Notes: a model not told the origin generated them from the letters alone. A DNA stretch of 64,000 nucleotides from Pseudomonas oryzihabitans (GCF_006384975.1 NZ_CP021645.1:1764001-1828000); one strand, 5' to 3'; counted from the stretch's first letter, positions 16,770 to 26,045 are shown. Translations and numbers: made by a program.

Positions 16770-17596
16770 GCGTGAGTACCGATGGCTGGTTGCACAAGGC
16801 GCTCGACAAAGAACTCGAGGTGGCCGCGCGGATTGGCCGGCAATGGCCAGCCATCGACTTTTTGCGCCACCGCACGAAAGGCCAGCGAGGCCTTGGCACG
16901 CGGAAAGGCTTCGTAAACGGGGCGTTGTTTCTGTACCGCCTTGCGCACCGCCTCGTCGAACGGAATGGCGCCCACGTATTGCAGGGCGACATCCAGGAAT
17001 CTGTCGGTCACCTTGGTCAGCTTAGCAAAGAGATTGCGACCTTCCTGGGGCGTGAGCGCCATGTTCGCCAGGACCCGAAAACGGGTGACGCCATGGTCGC
17101 GATTGAGCAGCTTGATCAGGGCGTAGGCATCGGTGATGGAGGTGGGTTCGTCGCACACCACCACCAGGACTTCCTGGGCGGCGCGGACGAAGCTGACCAC
17201 CTGATCGCCGATGCCGGCGGCGGTATCGACGATGAGCACGTCGAGATTCTCGCTGATGTCGCTGAAGGCCTGGATCAGACCGGCGTGCTGGGCCGGCGTC
17301 AGATTGACCATCGCCTGGGTGCCCGAGGCCGCCGGGACGATGCGGATACCGCCGGGCCCCTGCAGCAGCACGTCGCGTAGATCGCACTCGCCGGAGATGA
17401 CGTCGGCCAGGGTGCGCTTGGGCGAAAGCCCCAGCAGAACGTCGATGTTGGCCAGGCCCAGGTCGGCGTCGAGCAGCATGACGCGCCGCCCGATATCAGC
17501 CAGGGCCAAGGCCAGGTTGACCGACACATTGGTCTTGCCGACACCGCCTTTACCGCCCGTTACCGCGATGACTTGGACGGGATGCATGCTACCCAT
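16766..17596 (-). CDS. fleN: Flagellar number regulator FleN (FlhG-type ATPase)
   Basis: A 276-residue MinD/ParA-type ATPase. It has the deviant Walker A VIAVTGGKGGVGKTNVSVNL, MLLDADLGLANIDVLLGL and LIVDTAAGIGDQVVSFV, then VCDEPTSITDAYALIKLL. FleN antagonises FleQ and, with FlhF, limits polar flagella to one. I choose the ATG at 17596 (MGSMHPVQVIAVTGG), as in P. aeruginosa; a GTG at 17626 is an alternative. A sigma-54-like site lies upstream at 17641-17656. Confidence 0.96.
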   Translation of the reverse strand: MGSMHPVQVIAVTGGKGGVGKTNVSVNLALALADIGRRVMLLDADLGLANIDVLLGLSPKRTLADVISGECDLRDVLLQGPGGIRIVPAASGTQAMVNLTPAQHAGLIQAFSDISENLDVLIVDTAAGIGDQVVSFVRAAQEVLVVVCDEPTSITDAYALIKLLNRDHGVTRFRVLANMALTPQEGRNLFAKLTKVTDRFLDVALQYVGAIPFDEAVRKAVQKQRPVYEAFPRAKASLAFRAVAQKVDGWPLPANPRGHLEFFVERLVQPAIGTHA

Positions 17597-17640
17597 TGCC
17601 TGATACCTTTGATTGAAATCCGTCACACTTTAGACTAAGT

Positions 17641-17656
17641 GCATTTGGCGTGCCCA
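17641..17656 (-). promoter_or_regulatory. Probable sigma-54 promoter for fleN
   Basis: The minus strand reads GGGCACGCCAAATGC. GG and GC are separated by ten bases as in the -24/-12 consensus (TGGCAC-N5-TTGC); the -12 box is ATGC rather than TTGC. It lies 45 bp upstream of the fleN ATG, in the gap after flhF. fleN may also be read from flhF. Confidence 0.45.
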
Positions 17657-17688
17657 GGCATGCGATGCACCTCTACCGTTTGTCTGCG

Positions 17689-19017
17689 CTAGCCGGCGCG
17701 GCGGGCGGCGTTTTGATACAGGCCGGCGAACATGCCCGCCATGGTTTCTTCGCTCGGTTCTTCCGGTGCCTGCAGGCTCACCGCGCGGCTCACCAATTGG
17801 TGGCTGCGGGCCGCATGCAGGTCGTCCGGGATACGCGGACCGTCGGCGATGTAGGCCACCGGCAGGCGCTGGGTGATGGCCAGGCCCAGGGCTTCACCGA
17901 GGCTGGCGGCTTCGTCCAGCTTGGTCAGCACGCAGCCGCTCAGGCCGCACCGCCGATAGCTGTGGTAGGCCGCCTTGAGTACCTGGCTCTGGCTGGTAAC
18001 ACCCAGCACCAGGTAGTTGCGAATCTTCAGCTGGCGATTGGCCAGGGCTTCGAGCTGGACCTTGAGCGCCGGATCGTTGGCGGGCATGCCCGCGGTGTCG
18101 ATCAGTACCAGGCGCTTGCGTGCCAGGGGCGCCAGGGCCTGGGCCAGGGACTGACCCGGATCGACCAGGGTCACCGGCACGTCGAGGATACGGCCGAGGG
18201 TCTTGATCTGCTCCTGGGCGCCGATACGGAAGCTGTCCATGCTGACCAGCGCCAGGCTCTGCGGTCCGTACTTGAGGACATAGCTGGCGGCGAGCTTGGC
18301 CAGGGAGGTGGTCTTGCCCATGCCAGCCGGACCGACGAAGGCGACGATGCCGCCCTCCTCCAGGATCTTGGCGTCAGTGGTCTTGGCCAGTTGTGCGAAA
18401 TTCGCCAGCAGCATGCGCCAGGCGTGGCGCGGCTCCTGAATCTTGGCCACGCTGTCGAGCAGGTGGCGGGCCAGGTCGGCCGGCAGCCCCATGCGCTGCA
18501 GACGGCGCCAGAGTCCGGCTTGCTGCGGACGGGTGGACTGCACCTGAGTCCAGGCCATGGAGCCGAGCTGGACTTCCAGCAGTTCGCGCAGGCCGCTGAG
18601 TTCGCTGCGCATGGCTTCCAGGGCACGGCGGTCTTCCGGCGCGCTGCTGGCAGCGGGCGCGGCGGCGGCCGGCTGGGGCGCGCGCGGCGGTGCGATCACC
18701 GGCTCACGACGGCTGTCGGCGGCGTTGATGGCGCTGAGCAGCTGCTTGTCCTTCGGTACGGCCGAGGGCACGCCCGGCGCGCGAATGCTGAGGTCGGCAT
18801 GGGCCTGGGCGATCTTCGCGTGGGTCTTGCGCAACTCCGCCTGCAACTCGGCATTAGGCGCAGCCGGTGCCGGAGCCTGGTAGTCCAGGGCCGCGGTCAG
18901 CTCGACCCCGCCGGCGACCCGACGGTTGCTGAGGATGGCGGCATCCGGGCCCAGCTCGTCGCGTACCAGTTTCATGGCTTGACGCATATCGGCGGCGAAG
19001 AAACGTTTGACTTGCAT
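17689..19017 (-). CDS. flhF: Flagellar biosynthesis GTPase FlhF
   Basis: A 442-residue SRP-type GTPase. The N-terminal B domain begins MQVKRFFAADMRQAMKLVRDELGPDAAILSNR (quoted in two parts: MQVKRFFAADMRQAM, then VRDELGPDAAILSNR). An Ala/Pro-rich linker (~70-150) and the N domain follow. The G domain has P-loop FVGPAGMGKTTSLAKLAA, LVSMDSFRIGAQEQIKTL, VLIDTAGM and LSGCVLTKLDEAASLGEAL. FlhF sets the pole where the flagellum is built. It starts 11 bp after flhA and precedes fleN, its functional partner. Confidence 0.96.
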   Translation of the reverse strand: MQVKRFFAADMRQAMKLVRDELGPDAAILSNRRVAGGVELTAALDYQAPAPAAPNAELQAELRKTHAKIAQAHADLSIRAPGVPSAVPKDKQLLSAINAADSRREPVIAPPRAPQPAAAAPAASSAPEDRRALEAMRSELSGLRELLEVQLGSMAWTQVQSTRPQQAGLWRRLQRMGLPADLARHLLDSVAKIQEPRHAWRMLLANFAQLAKTTDAKILEEGGIVAFVGPAGMGKTTSLAKLAASYVLKYGPQSLALVSMDSFRIGAQEQIKTLGRILDVPVTLVDPGQSLAQALAPLARKRLVLIDTAGMPANDPALKVQLEALANRQLKIRNYLVLGVTSQSQVLKAAYHSYRRCGLSGCVLTKLDEAASLGEALGLAITQRLPVAYIADGPRIPDDLHAARSHQLVSRAVSLQAPEEPSEETMAGMFAGLYQNAARRAG

Positions 19018-19027
19018 GATCTAGACC

Positions 19028-21154
19028 TCAGCCATTCTGGCCAACGGTAGCGACGATGGTGACCTGCTTGTTGTCCGGAATTTCCTGGTAGGCCAGTACA
19101 CTCATATTCGGCGCCGCCATCCGTGCGAAGCGGGACATCATCCCGCGGATCGCACCGGCTACCAGCAACACTACCGGCTTACCCATCATTTCCTGACGCT
19201 GCGCCGCCTCGACGAGGGAACGCTGCAGTTTTTCCGCCATGCCAGGCTCGAGGAACATGCCGTCCTCAGCGCCTTGACCGGCCTTCTGCATACTACTTAG
19301 CAACATCTGTTCCAACCTTGGCTCAAGGGTGATAACAGGCAGCTCAGGCTCCATTCCAACGATGTTCTGGACGATTGCGCGGGACAGGGCGACCCGTACC
19401 GCACCGGCGATCGCGGCGGGATCTTGACTCCGCGGACCGACGTTGGCGATGGCTTCGGCAATGGTACGGATGTCGCGGACCGGTACCTGCTCCTGCAGTA
19501 GCTGCTGGAGGATCTTGAGCAGGGTCGACAGGGAGACGATGCCGGGCACCAGTTCCTCGGCCAGCTTGGGCGAACTCTTGGCCAGTACCTGCAGCAATTG
19601 CTGGACTTCTTCGTGGCCGATCAGCTCGTGGGCGTGCTTGAAGAGAATCTGGTTGAGGTGAGTGGCGACCACGGTGCTGGCGTCGACCACGGTGTAGCCG
19701 AGGGACTGGGCCTGGTCGCGCTGAGTGACGTCGATCCAGACGGCCTCGAGGCCGAATGCCGGATCCTTGGCGGCCACCCCGTTGAGGGTGCCGTAGACCT
19801 GACCGGGGTTGATGGCCAGTTCGCGATCAGGATAGATCTCGGCCTCGGCCACGCTCACGCCCATAAGAGTCAGACGATAGGCATTGGGCAGCAGGTCCAG
19901 GTTGTCGCGGATATGCACCGAGGGCATGAGGAAACCGAGGTCCTGGGAGAGCTTCTTGCGCACGCCCTTGATCCGCGCCAGCAACTGGCCACCCTGGTTG
20001 CGGTCGACCATGGGGATCAGCCGGTAACCCACTTCCAGACCGACCATGTCCACCGGCGTCACGTCGTCCCAGCCCAGCTCCTTGGCCTCGGCCGGACGCT
20101 GCACGGGGGCCAGGTCCTGCTGCTTCTTGGTTTCCGCCTCGGCGGCCTGCTTGGCTTGGCGCTGACGCTTGTAGATCAGCCAGGCGCCAGCGGCGGCGGC
20201 ACCGCCCAGGCCGAGGAACGGCAGGTGCGGCATGCCCGGCACCAAGCCCATGGCGATGATGATGAAGGCCGATACCGCCAGCGCCTTGGGCGAGGCGAAC
20301 ATCTGACGATTGACCTGCTGGCCCATGTCTTCCGAGGACGATACCCGGGTCACCATGATGGCCGCGGCGACCGACAGCAAGAGCGACGGCACCTGGGCGA
20401 CCAAGCCGTCACCGATGGTCAGCAGGGCGTAGATACGGGCGGCGTCGCCGAACGGCAGGCCGTGCTGGGCCATGCCGATGGCCATGCCGCCGATGAGGTT
20501 GATGAAGAGGATCAGCAGGCCGGCGATGGCGTCACCGCGGACGAACTTGCTGGCACCGTCCATGGAACCGTAGAAGTCGGCTTCCTGGCCCACCTCGGTC
20601 CGGCGCTTCTTGGCTTCGGCCTGGTCGATGATGCCGGCGTTGAGGTCGGCGTCGATGGCCATCTGCTTGCCGGGCATGGCGTCCAGGGTGAAACGAGCCG
20701 ACACCTCGGAGATGCGGCCGGCACCCTTGGTCACCACCACGAAGTTGATGATCATGAGGATGGCGAACACCACCGCACCGACCACGTAGTTACCGCCGAC
20801 CACCACCTCACCGAAGGCCTGGATGACCTTGCCCGCGGCGTCGTGACCGTCCTGGCCGTGCAACAGCACTACGCGGCTCGAGGCCACGTTCAGCGCCAGG
20901 CGCAGCAGGGTCGAGACCAGCAGGATGGTCGGGAAGACGGCGAAATCCAGCGGCCGCAGGGCGTAGACGCTGACCAGCAGGACCACGATCGACAAGGCGA
21001 TGTTGAAGGTGAACAGCACGTCCAGCAGGAACGGCGGCATCGGCAGGGTCATCATGGCGAGCATCGCCAGGACCGCCAGCGGCACGCCCAGGTTGCCGCG
21101 AGCCAGACCGCGCATATTGCCCATCATCAGGGATTTATCGACTTTCACACCCAT
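19028..21154 (-). CDS. flhA: Flagellar export apparatus protein FlhA
   Basis: A 708-residue FHIPEP-family protein. The first ~330 residues hold about eight membrane helices, with VVTKGAGRISEVSARFTLDAMPGKQM (here given as VVTKGAGRISEVSARF then TLDAMPGKQM), the FHIPEP signature, and AIDADLNAGIID. The cytoplasmic half (~350-700) has GLEVGYRLIPMVD, VHIRDNLDLLPNAY and VVLLVAGAIRGMMSRFARM. It forms the nonameric export gate that receives chaperone-substrate complexes. A sigma-54 promoter and a 16-bp element shared with fliE lie upstream. Confidence 0.97.
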   Translation of the reverse strand: MGVKVDKSLMMGNMRGLARGNLGVPLAVLAMLAMMTLPMPPFLLDVLFTFNIALSIVVLLVSVYALRPLDFAVFPTILLVSTLLRLALNVASSRVVLLHGQDGHDAAGKVIQAFGEVVVGGNYVVGAVVFAILMIINFVVVTKGAGRISEVSARFTLDAMPGKQMAIDADLNAGIIDQAEAKKRRTEVGQEADFYGSMDGASKFVRGDAIAGLLILFINLIGGMAIGMAQHGLPFGDAARIYALLTIGDGLVAQVPSLLLSVAAAIMVTRVSSSEDMGQQVNRQMFASPKALAVSAFIIIAMGLVPGMPHLPFLGLGGAAAAGAWLIYKRQRQAKQAAEAETKKQQDLAPVQRPAEAKELGWDDVTPVDMVGLEVGYRLIPMVDRNQGGQLLARIKGVRKKLSQDLGFLMPSVHIRDNLDLLPNAYRLTLMGVSVAEAEIYPDRELAINPGQVYGTLNGVAAKDPAFGLEAVWIDVTQRDQAQSLGYTVVDASTVVATHLNQILFKHAHELIGHEEVQQLLQVLAKSSPKLAEELVPGIVSLSTLLKILQQLLQEQVPVRDIRTIAEAIANVGPRSQDPAAIAGAVRVALSRAIVQNIVGMEPELPVITLEPRLEQMLLSSMQKAGQGAEDGMFLEPGMAEKLQRSLVEAAQRQEMMGKPVVLLVAGAIRGMMSRFARMAAPNMSVLAYQEIPDNKQVTIVATVGQNG

Positions 21155-21176
21155 TCCTCGCTTGCGGTGCCGTCGT

Positions 21177-21192
21177 CACGGAAAGTTGACGC
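21177..21192 (-). promoter_or_regulatory. 16-bp element in the flhA leader, shared with fliE
   Basis: The minus strand reads GCGTCAACTTTCCGTG, identical to 35363-35378 in the fliE leader. Here GTCA and TGAC face each other around eight bases (GTCAACTTTCCGTGAC). It begins 23 bases downstream of the -12 end of the sigma-54 promoter. FleQ is known to act from leader positions at flhA and fliE in P. aeruginosa, so a FleQ or other activator site is plausible, though the spacing differs from the published FleQ box. Confidence 0.5.
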
Positions 21193-21215
21193 AGCGCACT
21201 GTTCGCAAGGGCTTG

Positions 21216-21231
21216 AGCAAGCTCCGGGCCA
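21216..21231 (-). promoter_or_regulatory. Sigma-54 promoter of flhA
   Basis: The minus strand reads TGGCCCGGAGCTTGCT against the consensus TGGCAC-N5-TTGCW, with one mismatch and exact GG/GC spacing. It lies ~60 bp upstream of the flhA ATG. Sigma-54/FleQ control of flhA is established in P. aeruginosa. Confidence 0.75.
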
Positions 21232-21377
21232 ACTGCTCAAAGCTTTGAAAAAGCGAGATTTTTCAGGGGAGATACAGGACTGGTAACGGATCGTCGAGAA
21301 CGCCGGGTGAACCGTGCGAGAAAGCTGCGGGTCTGTCTAGGGACCCGCGCTAGCGCGCCTATCCGAGGAACCTCACA

Positions 21378-21905
21378 ATGAAAATCTGGACCGCGACGCT
21401 GTTGGCCACCTGCCTGGTGGGCACCGCCCAGGCCGCTGAATCCCTGACGATTCCCATGAACAAGATCTCGACCGACGGTGTTGGCGAGAGCGTCGGCAGC
21501 GTTCAGGTGACCCGCTCCAAGTACGGCCTGGTCTTTACCCCCGATCTCAAGGGTCTGGAGCCCGGCATCCACGGCTTCCATGTGCATACCAAGCCCAACT
21601 GCGGCCCGGCCGACGTCGACGGCAAGTTGACCGCCGGTGGCGCTGCAGGGGGTCACCTCGATCCGCGCAACACCGGCAAGCACAGCGCGCCCTGGTCGGA
21701 TGACGGCCACCTGGGTGAATTGCCGGCGCTCTATGTGACGGCCGATGGCCAGGCGACCCAACCGGTGCTGGCCCCACGCCTGAAGCGCCTGGAAGAACTC
21801 AAGGGCCATGCCCTGATGATCCATGCCGGCGGCGACAACTATGCCGACCAGCCCAAGCCCCTCGGCGGTGGCGGCGCCCGCGTGGTCTGCGGCGTCGTCA
21901 AGTAG
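21378..21905 (+). CDS. sodC: Periplasmic Cu/Zn superoxide dismutase SodC
   Basis: A 175-residue secreted SodC. The signal peptide [19 protein letters not shown] has a cleavage site at AQA-A. The copper/zinc ligands are visible in [42 protein letters not shown] (cited in parts: [13 protein letters not shown] and [11 protein letters not shown]) and LMIHAGGDN. Two Cys (HTKPNC and VVCGV) can form the structural disulphide. It dismutates superoxide in the periplasm. GAGGAA precedes the ATG. It lies on the plus strand between flhB and flhA, convergent with flhB (8 bp overlap at the stops), an unusual guest in the flagellar block. Confidence 0.95.
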   Translation: MKIWTATLLATCLVGTAQAAESLTIPMNKISTDGVGESVGSVQVTRSKYGLVFTPDLKGLEPGIHGFHVHTKPNCGPADVDGKLTAGGAAGGHLDPRNTGKHSAPWSDDGHLGELPALYVTADGQATQPVLAPRLKRLEELKGHALMIHAGGDNYADQPKPLGGGGARVVCGVVK

Positions 21906-23046
21906 GAGGCTTGCCCTGCTCGTCCCGGCGCAGATCCGGCGGGATGGGCAGATCGGCCAGCTTGGGCTTGCGCCCGCGCCCGGCCCGGAATTGCCTGAGC
22001 TGATAGACGTAGGCCAGGACCTGGGCCACGGCCACGTACAGCCCGGCGGGAATCTCCTGGTCCACTTCCGTGGAGTAGTACACCGCCCGGGCCAGACCGG
22101 GTGACTCCAGCAGGGAAACCTGGTGTTCCTGAGCGATCTCGCGGATCTTCAGGGCGGTGAAGTCGCTACCCTTGGCCACCAGTACCGGCGCCCCGCCCTT
22201 GGCCGCGTCGTATTTGAGCGCCACGGCGAAGTGAGTCGGGTTGGTGATGACCACATCGGCGCTGGGGACCTCGGCCATCATGCGCCGCTGCGCCATCTGC
22301 CGCTGCATCTGGCGGATCTTGCCCTTGACCTCGGGCTTGCCCTCGCTGTCCTTGTATTCGTCCTTGATCTCCTGCTTGGTCATCATCAGCTTCTTGCGGT
22401 TGCTGAGGATCTGGAAAGGAACGTCTATGGCGGCGATGATCAACAAGCCCATGGCCAGCAACAGGGTCGCGTGCCCCACCACCTGCATGCTGTGCAGCAG
22501 CGCTTGCTCGAGCGGCAGCTTGGCGATCTGCAACAGCGCCGTACGCTCGTTCATCAGCACCAGCACCGAAACGCCAAGGATGATGACGAATTTACCCAGG
22601 GCCTTGAGCAGCTCCACCAGGGAATTCTTGGAAAACATCCGTGCGATGCCGGACAGCGGATTCATCCGGCTGGCCTTGGGTGCTAATACCTTGCCGGAGA
22701 ACAGAAAGCCGCCCAGGGCGATGTGGCCGACGATGGCGCAGATGACTACCAGGACGATCATCGGCAGCATGCCTACCATGGCCGCCTTGCCCGAGGCCAA
22801 CAGGAAGGTGCCCATGAAGCGCTCGTCCATCACCTCCTCGCGGCGCAAGGAAAAATTGGCGCGCATCACCTCCAGCAGCTTGCTGCCGAGGAAGGCGCCA
22901 TACATCAGCAGACCGCCCACACCCGAGAGCATGACGGCTACCGTACCGAGTTCGCGTGAGCGCGGGAGCTGACCTTCCTCCCGAGACTCACGCTTGCGTT
23001 TGTCGGTTGGGTCTTCTGTGCGGTCTTCGCCATCGGATTCAGCCAT
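21898..23046 (-). CDS. flhB: Flagellar export apparatus protein FlhB
   Basis: A 382-residue export switch protein. A charged N-terminus ([22 protein letters not shown]) leads into four membrane helices (residues ~30-210). The cytoplasmic domain starts with [21 protein letters not shown]. The autocleavage motif NPTH lies in [18 protein letters not shown]. The C-terminus ends [11 protein letters not shown]. Cleavage switches export from rod/hook to filament substrates. AGGAG precedes the ATG, and a MITE-like element separates the gene from fliR. Confidence 0.97.
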   Translation of the reverse strand: MAESDGEDRTEDPTDKRKRESREEGQLPRSRELGTVAVMLSGVGGLLMYGAFLGSKLLEVMRANFSLRREEVMDERFMGTFLLASGKAAMVGMLPMIVLVVICAIVGHIALGGFLFSGKVLAPKASRMNPLSGIARMFSKNSLVELLKALGKFVIILGVSVLVLMNERTALLQIAKLPLEQALLHSMQVVGHATLLLAMGLLIIAAIDVPFQILSNRKKLMMTKQEIKDEYKDSEGKPEVKGKIRQMQRQMAQRRMMAEVPSADVVITNPTHFAVALKYDAAKGGAPVLVAKGSDFTALKIREIAQEHQVSLLESPGLARAVYYSTEVDQEIPAGLYVAVAQVLAYVYQLRQFRAGRGRKPKLADLPIPPDLRRDEQGKPPT

Positions 23047-23061
23047 GCGGCATATCTCCTA

Positions 23062-23237
23062 GTGTGGTGTCTCAGAAGTTCGCGCAAGAATTGGCGAGTG
23101 ATTTTTTGCGGTTCGGCGCCCCGATGTGGGCCAGACGCCGCGACGAGTCATAGCAGGGCTATGGCGAGGAGTGGCAACGCCGTCCACGCCGAAAAAGCGC
23201 CGCCAAAATTGTGCAGACAACTTCTGAGACATCACAC
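23062..23237. mobile_element. MITE-like element, family B, between fliR and flhB
   Basis: A 176 bp element with 19-bp terminal inverted repeats, GTGTGGTGTCTCAGAAGTT on the left and AACTTCTGAGACATCACAC on the right (one mismatch). It is flanked by TA on both sides (CTAG if counted wider). The interior is itself partly palindromic, centred near the hairpin CATAGC-AGG-GCTATG at 23149-23163. No open frame of interest or transposase is present. The right-hand TA forms part of the fliR stop codon; the left-hand TA lies just ahead of the flhB ribosome-binding site. TA or CTAG duplication would suit mobilisation by an IS630- or IS5-type transposase; that is inference. Confidence 0.75.
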
Positions 23238-24013
23238 TAGCGGGCTCGGGCGAGTTCGCGCAGCCACTGCAGCGCCTCGCTGGCGAGACTTTCATAGTGA
23301 GACAGGATATCCGCGGTGCCGAGCCAGACGATGATCATGCCCAGCACCACGATCAGCGGCATACCGACGGAGAAGATGTTCAGGGAAGGCGCGGCGCGGG
23401 TCATGATGCCGAAAGCGATGTTGACCACCAGCAGCGCGGTGATCGCCGGCAAGACCAGCAGGATACCGGCGCCCAGCACCCAGCCCAAGCGGCCGGCCAG
23501 CTGCCAGAAGTCGTCGACGTTCAGGGTGCTGCCCACCGGCAGGGTGACGAAGCTTTCCGCGAGGATCTCGAACACCACCAGGTGACCGTTCATGGCCAGG
23601 AACAGCAGGGTCACCAACATAGTGAAGAATTGCCCCATCACCGGCGCCGAGGCGCCGTTGACCGGATCGATCATGGAGGCGAAGCTCAGGCCCGCCTGGG
23701 TGGAGATGATCTGGCCGGCCATCACGAAGACGTGGAAGAACAGCTGCAGGCTGAAGCCCATCATCGCGCCGATCAGGATCTGCTCGACGATCAGCGGCAT
23801 GGCCTGCAGGCTGATGGCATCCACCTGCGGCATGGGCGGCAACGTGGGGACCAGCACCAGGCTCAGGGCCAGGGCCAGGTACATCCGTACCCGCACCGGT
23901 ACCAGGGTGGTCCCGATGATCGGCATGGTCATCAGCAGCGCGGCGATGCGGAACAGCGGAAACAGGAAGCTGCCGACCCAGCCGCCAATCTGGGCGTCGC
24001 TGAGTTCGAGCAT
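23237..24013 (-). CDS. fliR: Flagellar export apparatus protein FliR
   Basis: A 258-residue membrane protein with about six hydrophobic helices. It has VGSFLFPLFRIAALLMTMPIIGTTLVPVRVR (first half VGSFLFPLFRIAALLMTMP), the loop STQAGLSFASMIDPVNGASAPV and ALLVVNIAFGIMTRAAPSLNIFSVG (cited as ALLVVNIAFGIMTRAAPS). FliR is part of the FliP5Q4R1 export channel. Its TAG stop overlaps the end of the MITE-like element, so the last residues or stop may have been set by that insertion; the tail LRELARAR is ordinary in length. Confidence 0.96.
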   Translation of the reverse strand: MLELSDAQIGGWVGSFLFPLFRIAALLMTMPIIGTTLVPVRVRMYLALALSLVLVPTLPPMPQVDAISLQAMPLIVEQILIGAMMGFSLQLFFHVFVMAGQIISTQAGLSFASMIDPVNGASAPVMGQFFTMLVTLLFLAMNGHLVVFEILAESFVTLPVGSTLNVDDFWQLAGRLGWVLGAGILLVLPAITALLVVNIAFGIMTRAAPSLNIFSVGMPLIVVLGMIIVWLGTADILSHYESLASEALQWLRELARAR

Positions 24014-24016
24014 GGC

Positions 24017-24286
24017 CTAGCCGATCAGCCGCGGAATATTGGTGACCGAGGTCTGGATGAATTCCATCAGCTGCCTGATCATCCAGGGCCCGAGGACGAT
24101 CAGCGTCAACAGGGTGACGATCAGCCGTGGCAGGAAGCTCAGGGTCTGTTCGTTGATCTGGGTCGCCGCCTGGAAGATCGCCACGATCAGGCCGACGATC
24201 AAGCTCGGCACCACCAGTACCGTGACCAGCAGAGCGGTGAGCCAGAGACCCTGGCGAAACAGATCGACGGCGACTTCAGGGGTCAT
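24017..24286 (-). CDS. fliQ: Flagellar export apparatus protein FliQ
   Basis: An 89-residue protein with two membrane helices (LWLTALLVTVLVVPSLIVGL and PRLIVTLLTLIVLGPWM) separated by FQAATQINEQTLSFLP, the FliQ signature. It starts MTPEVAVDLFRQGL. It forms four subunits of the export channel. Three bases separate it from fliR. Confidence 0.97.
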   Translation of the reverse strand: MTPEVAVDLFRQGLWLTALLVTVLVVPSLIVGLIVAIFQAATQINEQTLSFLPRLIVTLLTLIVLGPWMIRQLMEFIQTSVTNIPRLIG

Positions 24287-24313
24287 TGCGCTTCTCCACG
24301 CGAAGAGGCACCG

Positions 24314-25111
24314 CTAGACGGTGCCGAAGCTGCTGGCCAGGGTGCCCATGATCAACGCCCAGCCATCGACCAGCACGAACAGCATCAGCTTGAACGGCAG
24401 GGAAATGATCATGGGCGACAGCATCATCATGCCCATGGCCATCAATACGCTGGCGATCACCAGGTCGATCACCAGGAAGGGAATGAAGATCATGAAGCCG
24501 ATCTGGAAGGCGGTCTTGAGTTCGGAGGTGACGAAGGCCGGTACCAGGATCGACAGCGGTGCCTGGTCGGGGCTGGCGATGTCGGTGCGCTTGGACAGGC
24601 GCATGAACAGATCAAGATCCGACTGCCGGGTCTGGGCCAGCATGAAGTCCTTCATCGGCACCTGCGCCCGGTTGATGGCGTCCTGGGCACTGAGTTGTTC
24701 GTTCAGATAGGGCTGGACGGCCGTGGTGTTGATGCGGTCGAACACCGGCGCCATGATGAATAGCGTCAGGAACAGCGCCATGCCCACCAGCACCTGGTTG
24801 GACGGCGTGGTCTGCAGACCCAGCGCCTGGCGCAGGATGGCGAAGACGATGACGATGCGGGTGAAGCTGGTCATCAGCATGACGAACGCCGGGATGAAGC
24901 TCAGCGCCGTCATGATCAGCAGGATCTGCAGGCTGACCGAATACTCCTGCTGCCCCTGGGCGTTGGTGCTCAGGGTGATGGCGGGGATGGACAGGGGATT
25001 GCCCTGCCCGGCCTGCTGCGCCAGCGCCAAGGGCGCGAACAGCAGCACAGCCAACCCCAGCAGCCAGCCCAGGGTGCGCCCCAGGCCGGCCGGTAGACGC
25101 GAGAAAATCAT
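24314..25111 (-). CDS. fliP: Flagellar export apparatus protein FliP
   Basis: A 265-residue protein. An N-terminal signal-like helix ([20 protein letters not shown]) precedes [20 protein letters not shown] and [21 protein letters not shown]. The periplasmic loop has [18 protein letters not shown]. The C-terminal helices are [20 protein letters not shown] and [20 protein letters not shown], the FliP signature. The true start is the ATG at 25111, which overlaps the fliO stop as ATGA; the long upstream in-frame extension is the other-frame reading of fliO. Confidence 0.97.
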   Translation of the reverse strand: MIFSRLPAGLGRTLGWLLGLAVLLFAPLALAQQAGQGNPLSIPAITLSTNAQGQQEYSVSLQILLIMTALSFIPAFVMLMTSFTRIVIVFAILRQALGLQTTPSNQVLVGMALFLTLFIMAPVFDRINTTAVQPYLNEQLSAQDAINRAQVPMKDFMLAQTRQSDLDLFMRLSKRTDIASPDQAPLSILVPAFVTSELKTAFQIGFMIFIPFLVIDLVIASVLMAMGMMMLSPMIISLPFKLMLFVLVDGWALIMGTLASSFGTV

Positions 25112-25521
25112 GGTTTCGCCTTGGGATCGCGACTGATGAGTTCCAGCAGACGCTGGGCGAATTCGGGTGGAGCCGCGTCCGTCTCGCCCAGGCGCACCGG
25201 CTCGCGCAGGGTATGCAGCGGCGTGATACGGCCACCGGCGACGCCGATCAAGAGCTGCTCCTGACCGACCTGGACCAGCACCAGCCGCTCGCGCGGGCCG
25301 AGGTGCTGGGTCGAGATCACCTTGATCGCCTGCTGGCCGCGCGGCCCCTGCTGCTGCACGCGACGCACCAGCCAGGCCAGGCCGAGAATCAGGCCGATCA
25401 CCAGCAACAGGCCGAGCAAAAGTTGCCCGAGTTGCGTCCCCACATCCAGCCCGGGGCTGGTGGCTTCGGCAGCATTCGCGGTCAGGGGCAGCACACTCAG
25501 CGGCAGGAGCAGACTCTTCAT
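25108..25521 (-). CDS. fliO: Flagellar biosynthesis protein FliO
   Basis: A 137-residue bitopic protein. A signal-like start ([17 protein letters not shown]) is followed by a membrane helix ([22 protein letters not shown], cited in part as [19 protein letters not shown]). The cytoplasmic FliO domain has [20 protein letters not shown] and [16 protein letters not shown]. FliO helps assemble the FliP ring. Overlaps fliP by 4 bp and follows fliN after 3 bp. Confidence 0.95.
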   Translation of the reverse strand: MKSLLLPLSVLPLTANAAEATSPGLDVGTQLGQLLLGLLLVIGLILGLAWLVRRVQQQGPRGQQAIKVISTQHLGPRERLVLVQVGQEQLLIGVAGGRITPLHTLREPVRLGETDAAPPEFAQRLLELISRDPKAKP

Positions 25522-25524
25522 GGG

Positions 25525-25989
25525 TCACCGCAGCTTCTTGATACGTTCCGTGGGGCTGATGACGTCGGTCAGACGGATCCCGAACTTCTCGTTCACCACC
25601 ACCACCTCACCATGGGCGATCAGCGTACCATTCACCAGCACATCCAGCGGCTCGCCAGCCAAACGGTCGAGTTCGATGACTGAACCCTGGTTGAGCTGCA
25701 GCAGGTTGCGGATGGAGATGTCGGTATGACCGACCTCCATGGAAATGGTCACGGGGATGTCGAGGATCACATCCAGATTGGGACCTTCCATACCGCTCAC
25801 TGCCAATCCTCCGCTGCTCTGGCCGAATTCCTCGACCGGCGCCTTGGGCGGCTTGGGCGCCTCCGGCGCCACCGGTGCAGTACCTTGAGCCATCAGGGCA
25901 TCGATATCGTCCTGGCTGGCATCGCCGGCCTCGGCCAGGGCCGCGGCCCACTCGTCCGCCAGGGCTTGTTCTTCGGGGTTGTCTGCCAT
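25525..25989 (-). CDS. fliN: Flagellar motor switch protein FliN
   Basis: A 154-residue protein. An acidic and Pro-rich N-terminal third (residues 1-~60) precedes the SpoA domain: [60 protein letters not shown] and [17 protein letters not shown]. It builds the lower C-ring with FliM and binds CheY and FliH. Usual length for Pseudomonas. Confidence 0.97.
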   Translation of the reverse strand: MADNPEEQALADEWAAALAEAGDASQDDIDALMAQGTAPVAPEAPKPPKAPVEEFGQSSGGLAVSGMEGPNLDVILDIPVTISMEVGHTDISIRNLLQLNQGSVIELDRLAGEPLDVLVNGTLIAHGEVVVVNEKFGIRLTDVISPTERIKKLR

Positions 25990-26045
25990 CGTCTGTGTCT
26001 CGCGCTACGCCAGGCCTTGGCCCGGACGGAAAAAACGGTTGTCGC

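Noticed and set aside
25112..25528. N-terminal extension of FliP to 25528
   Set aside because: The added ~139 residues are fliO read in another frame. The ATG at 25111 overlaps the fliO stop as ATGA and gives normal FliP length.
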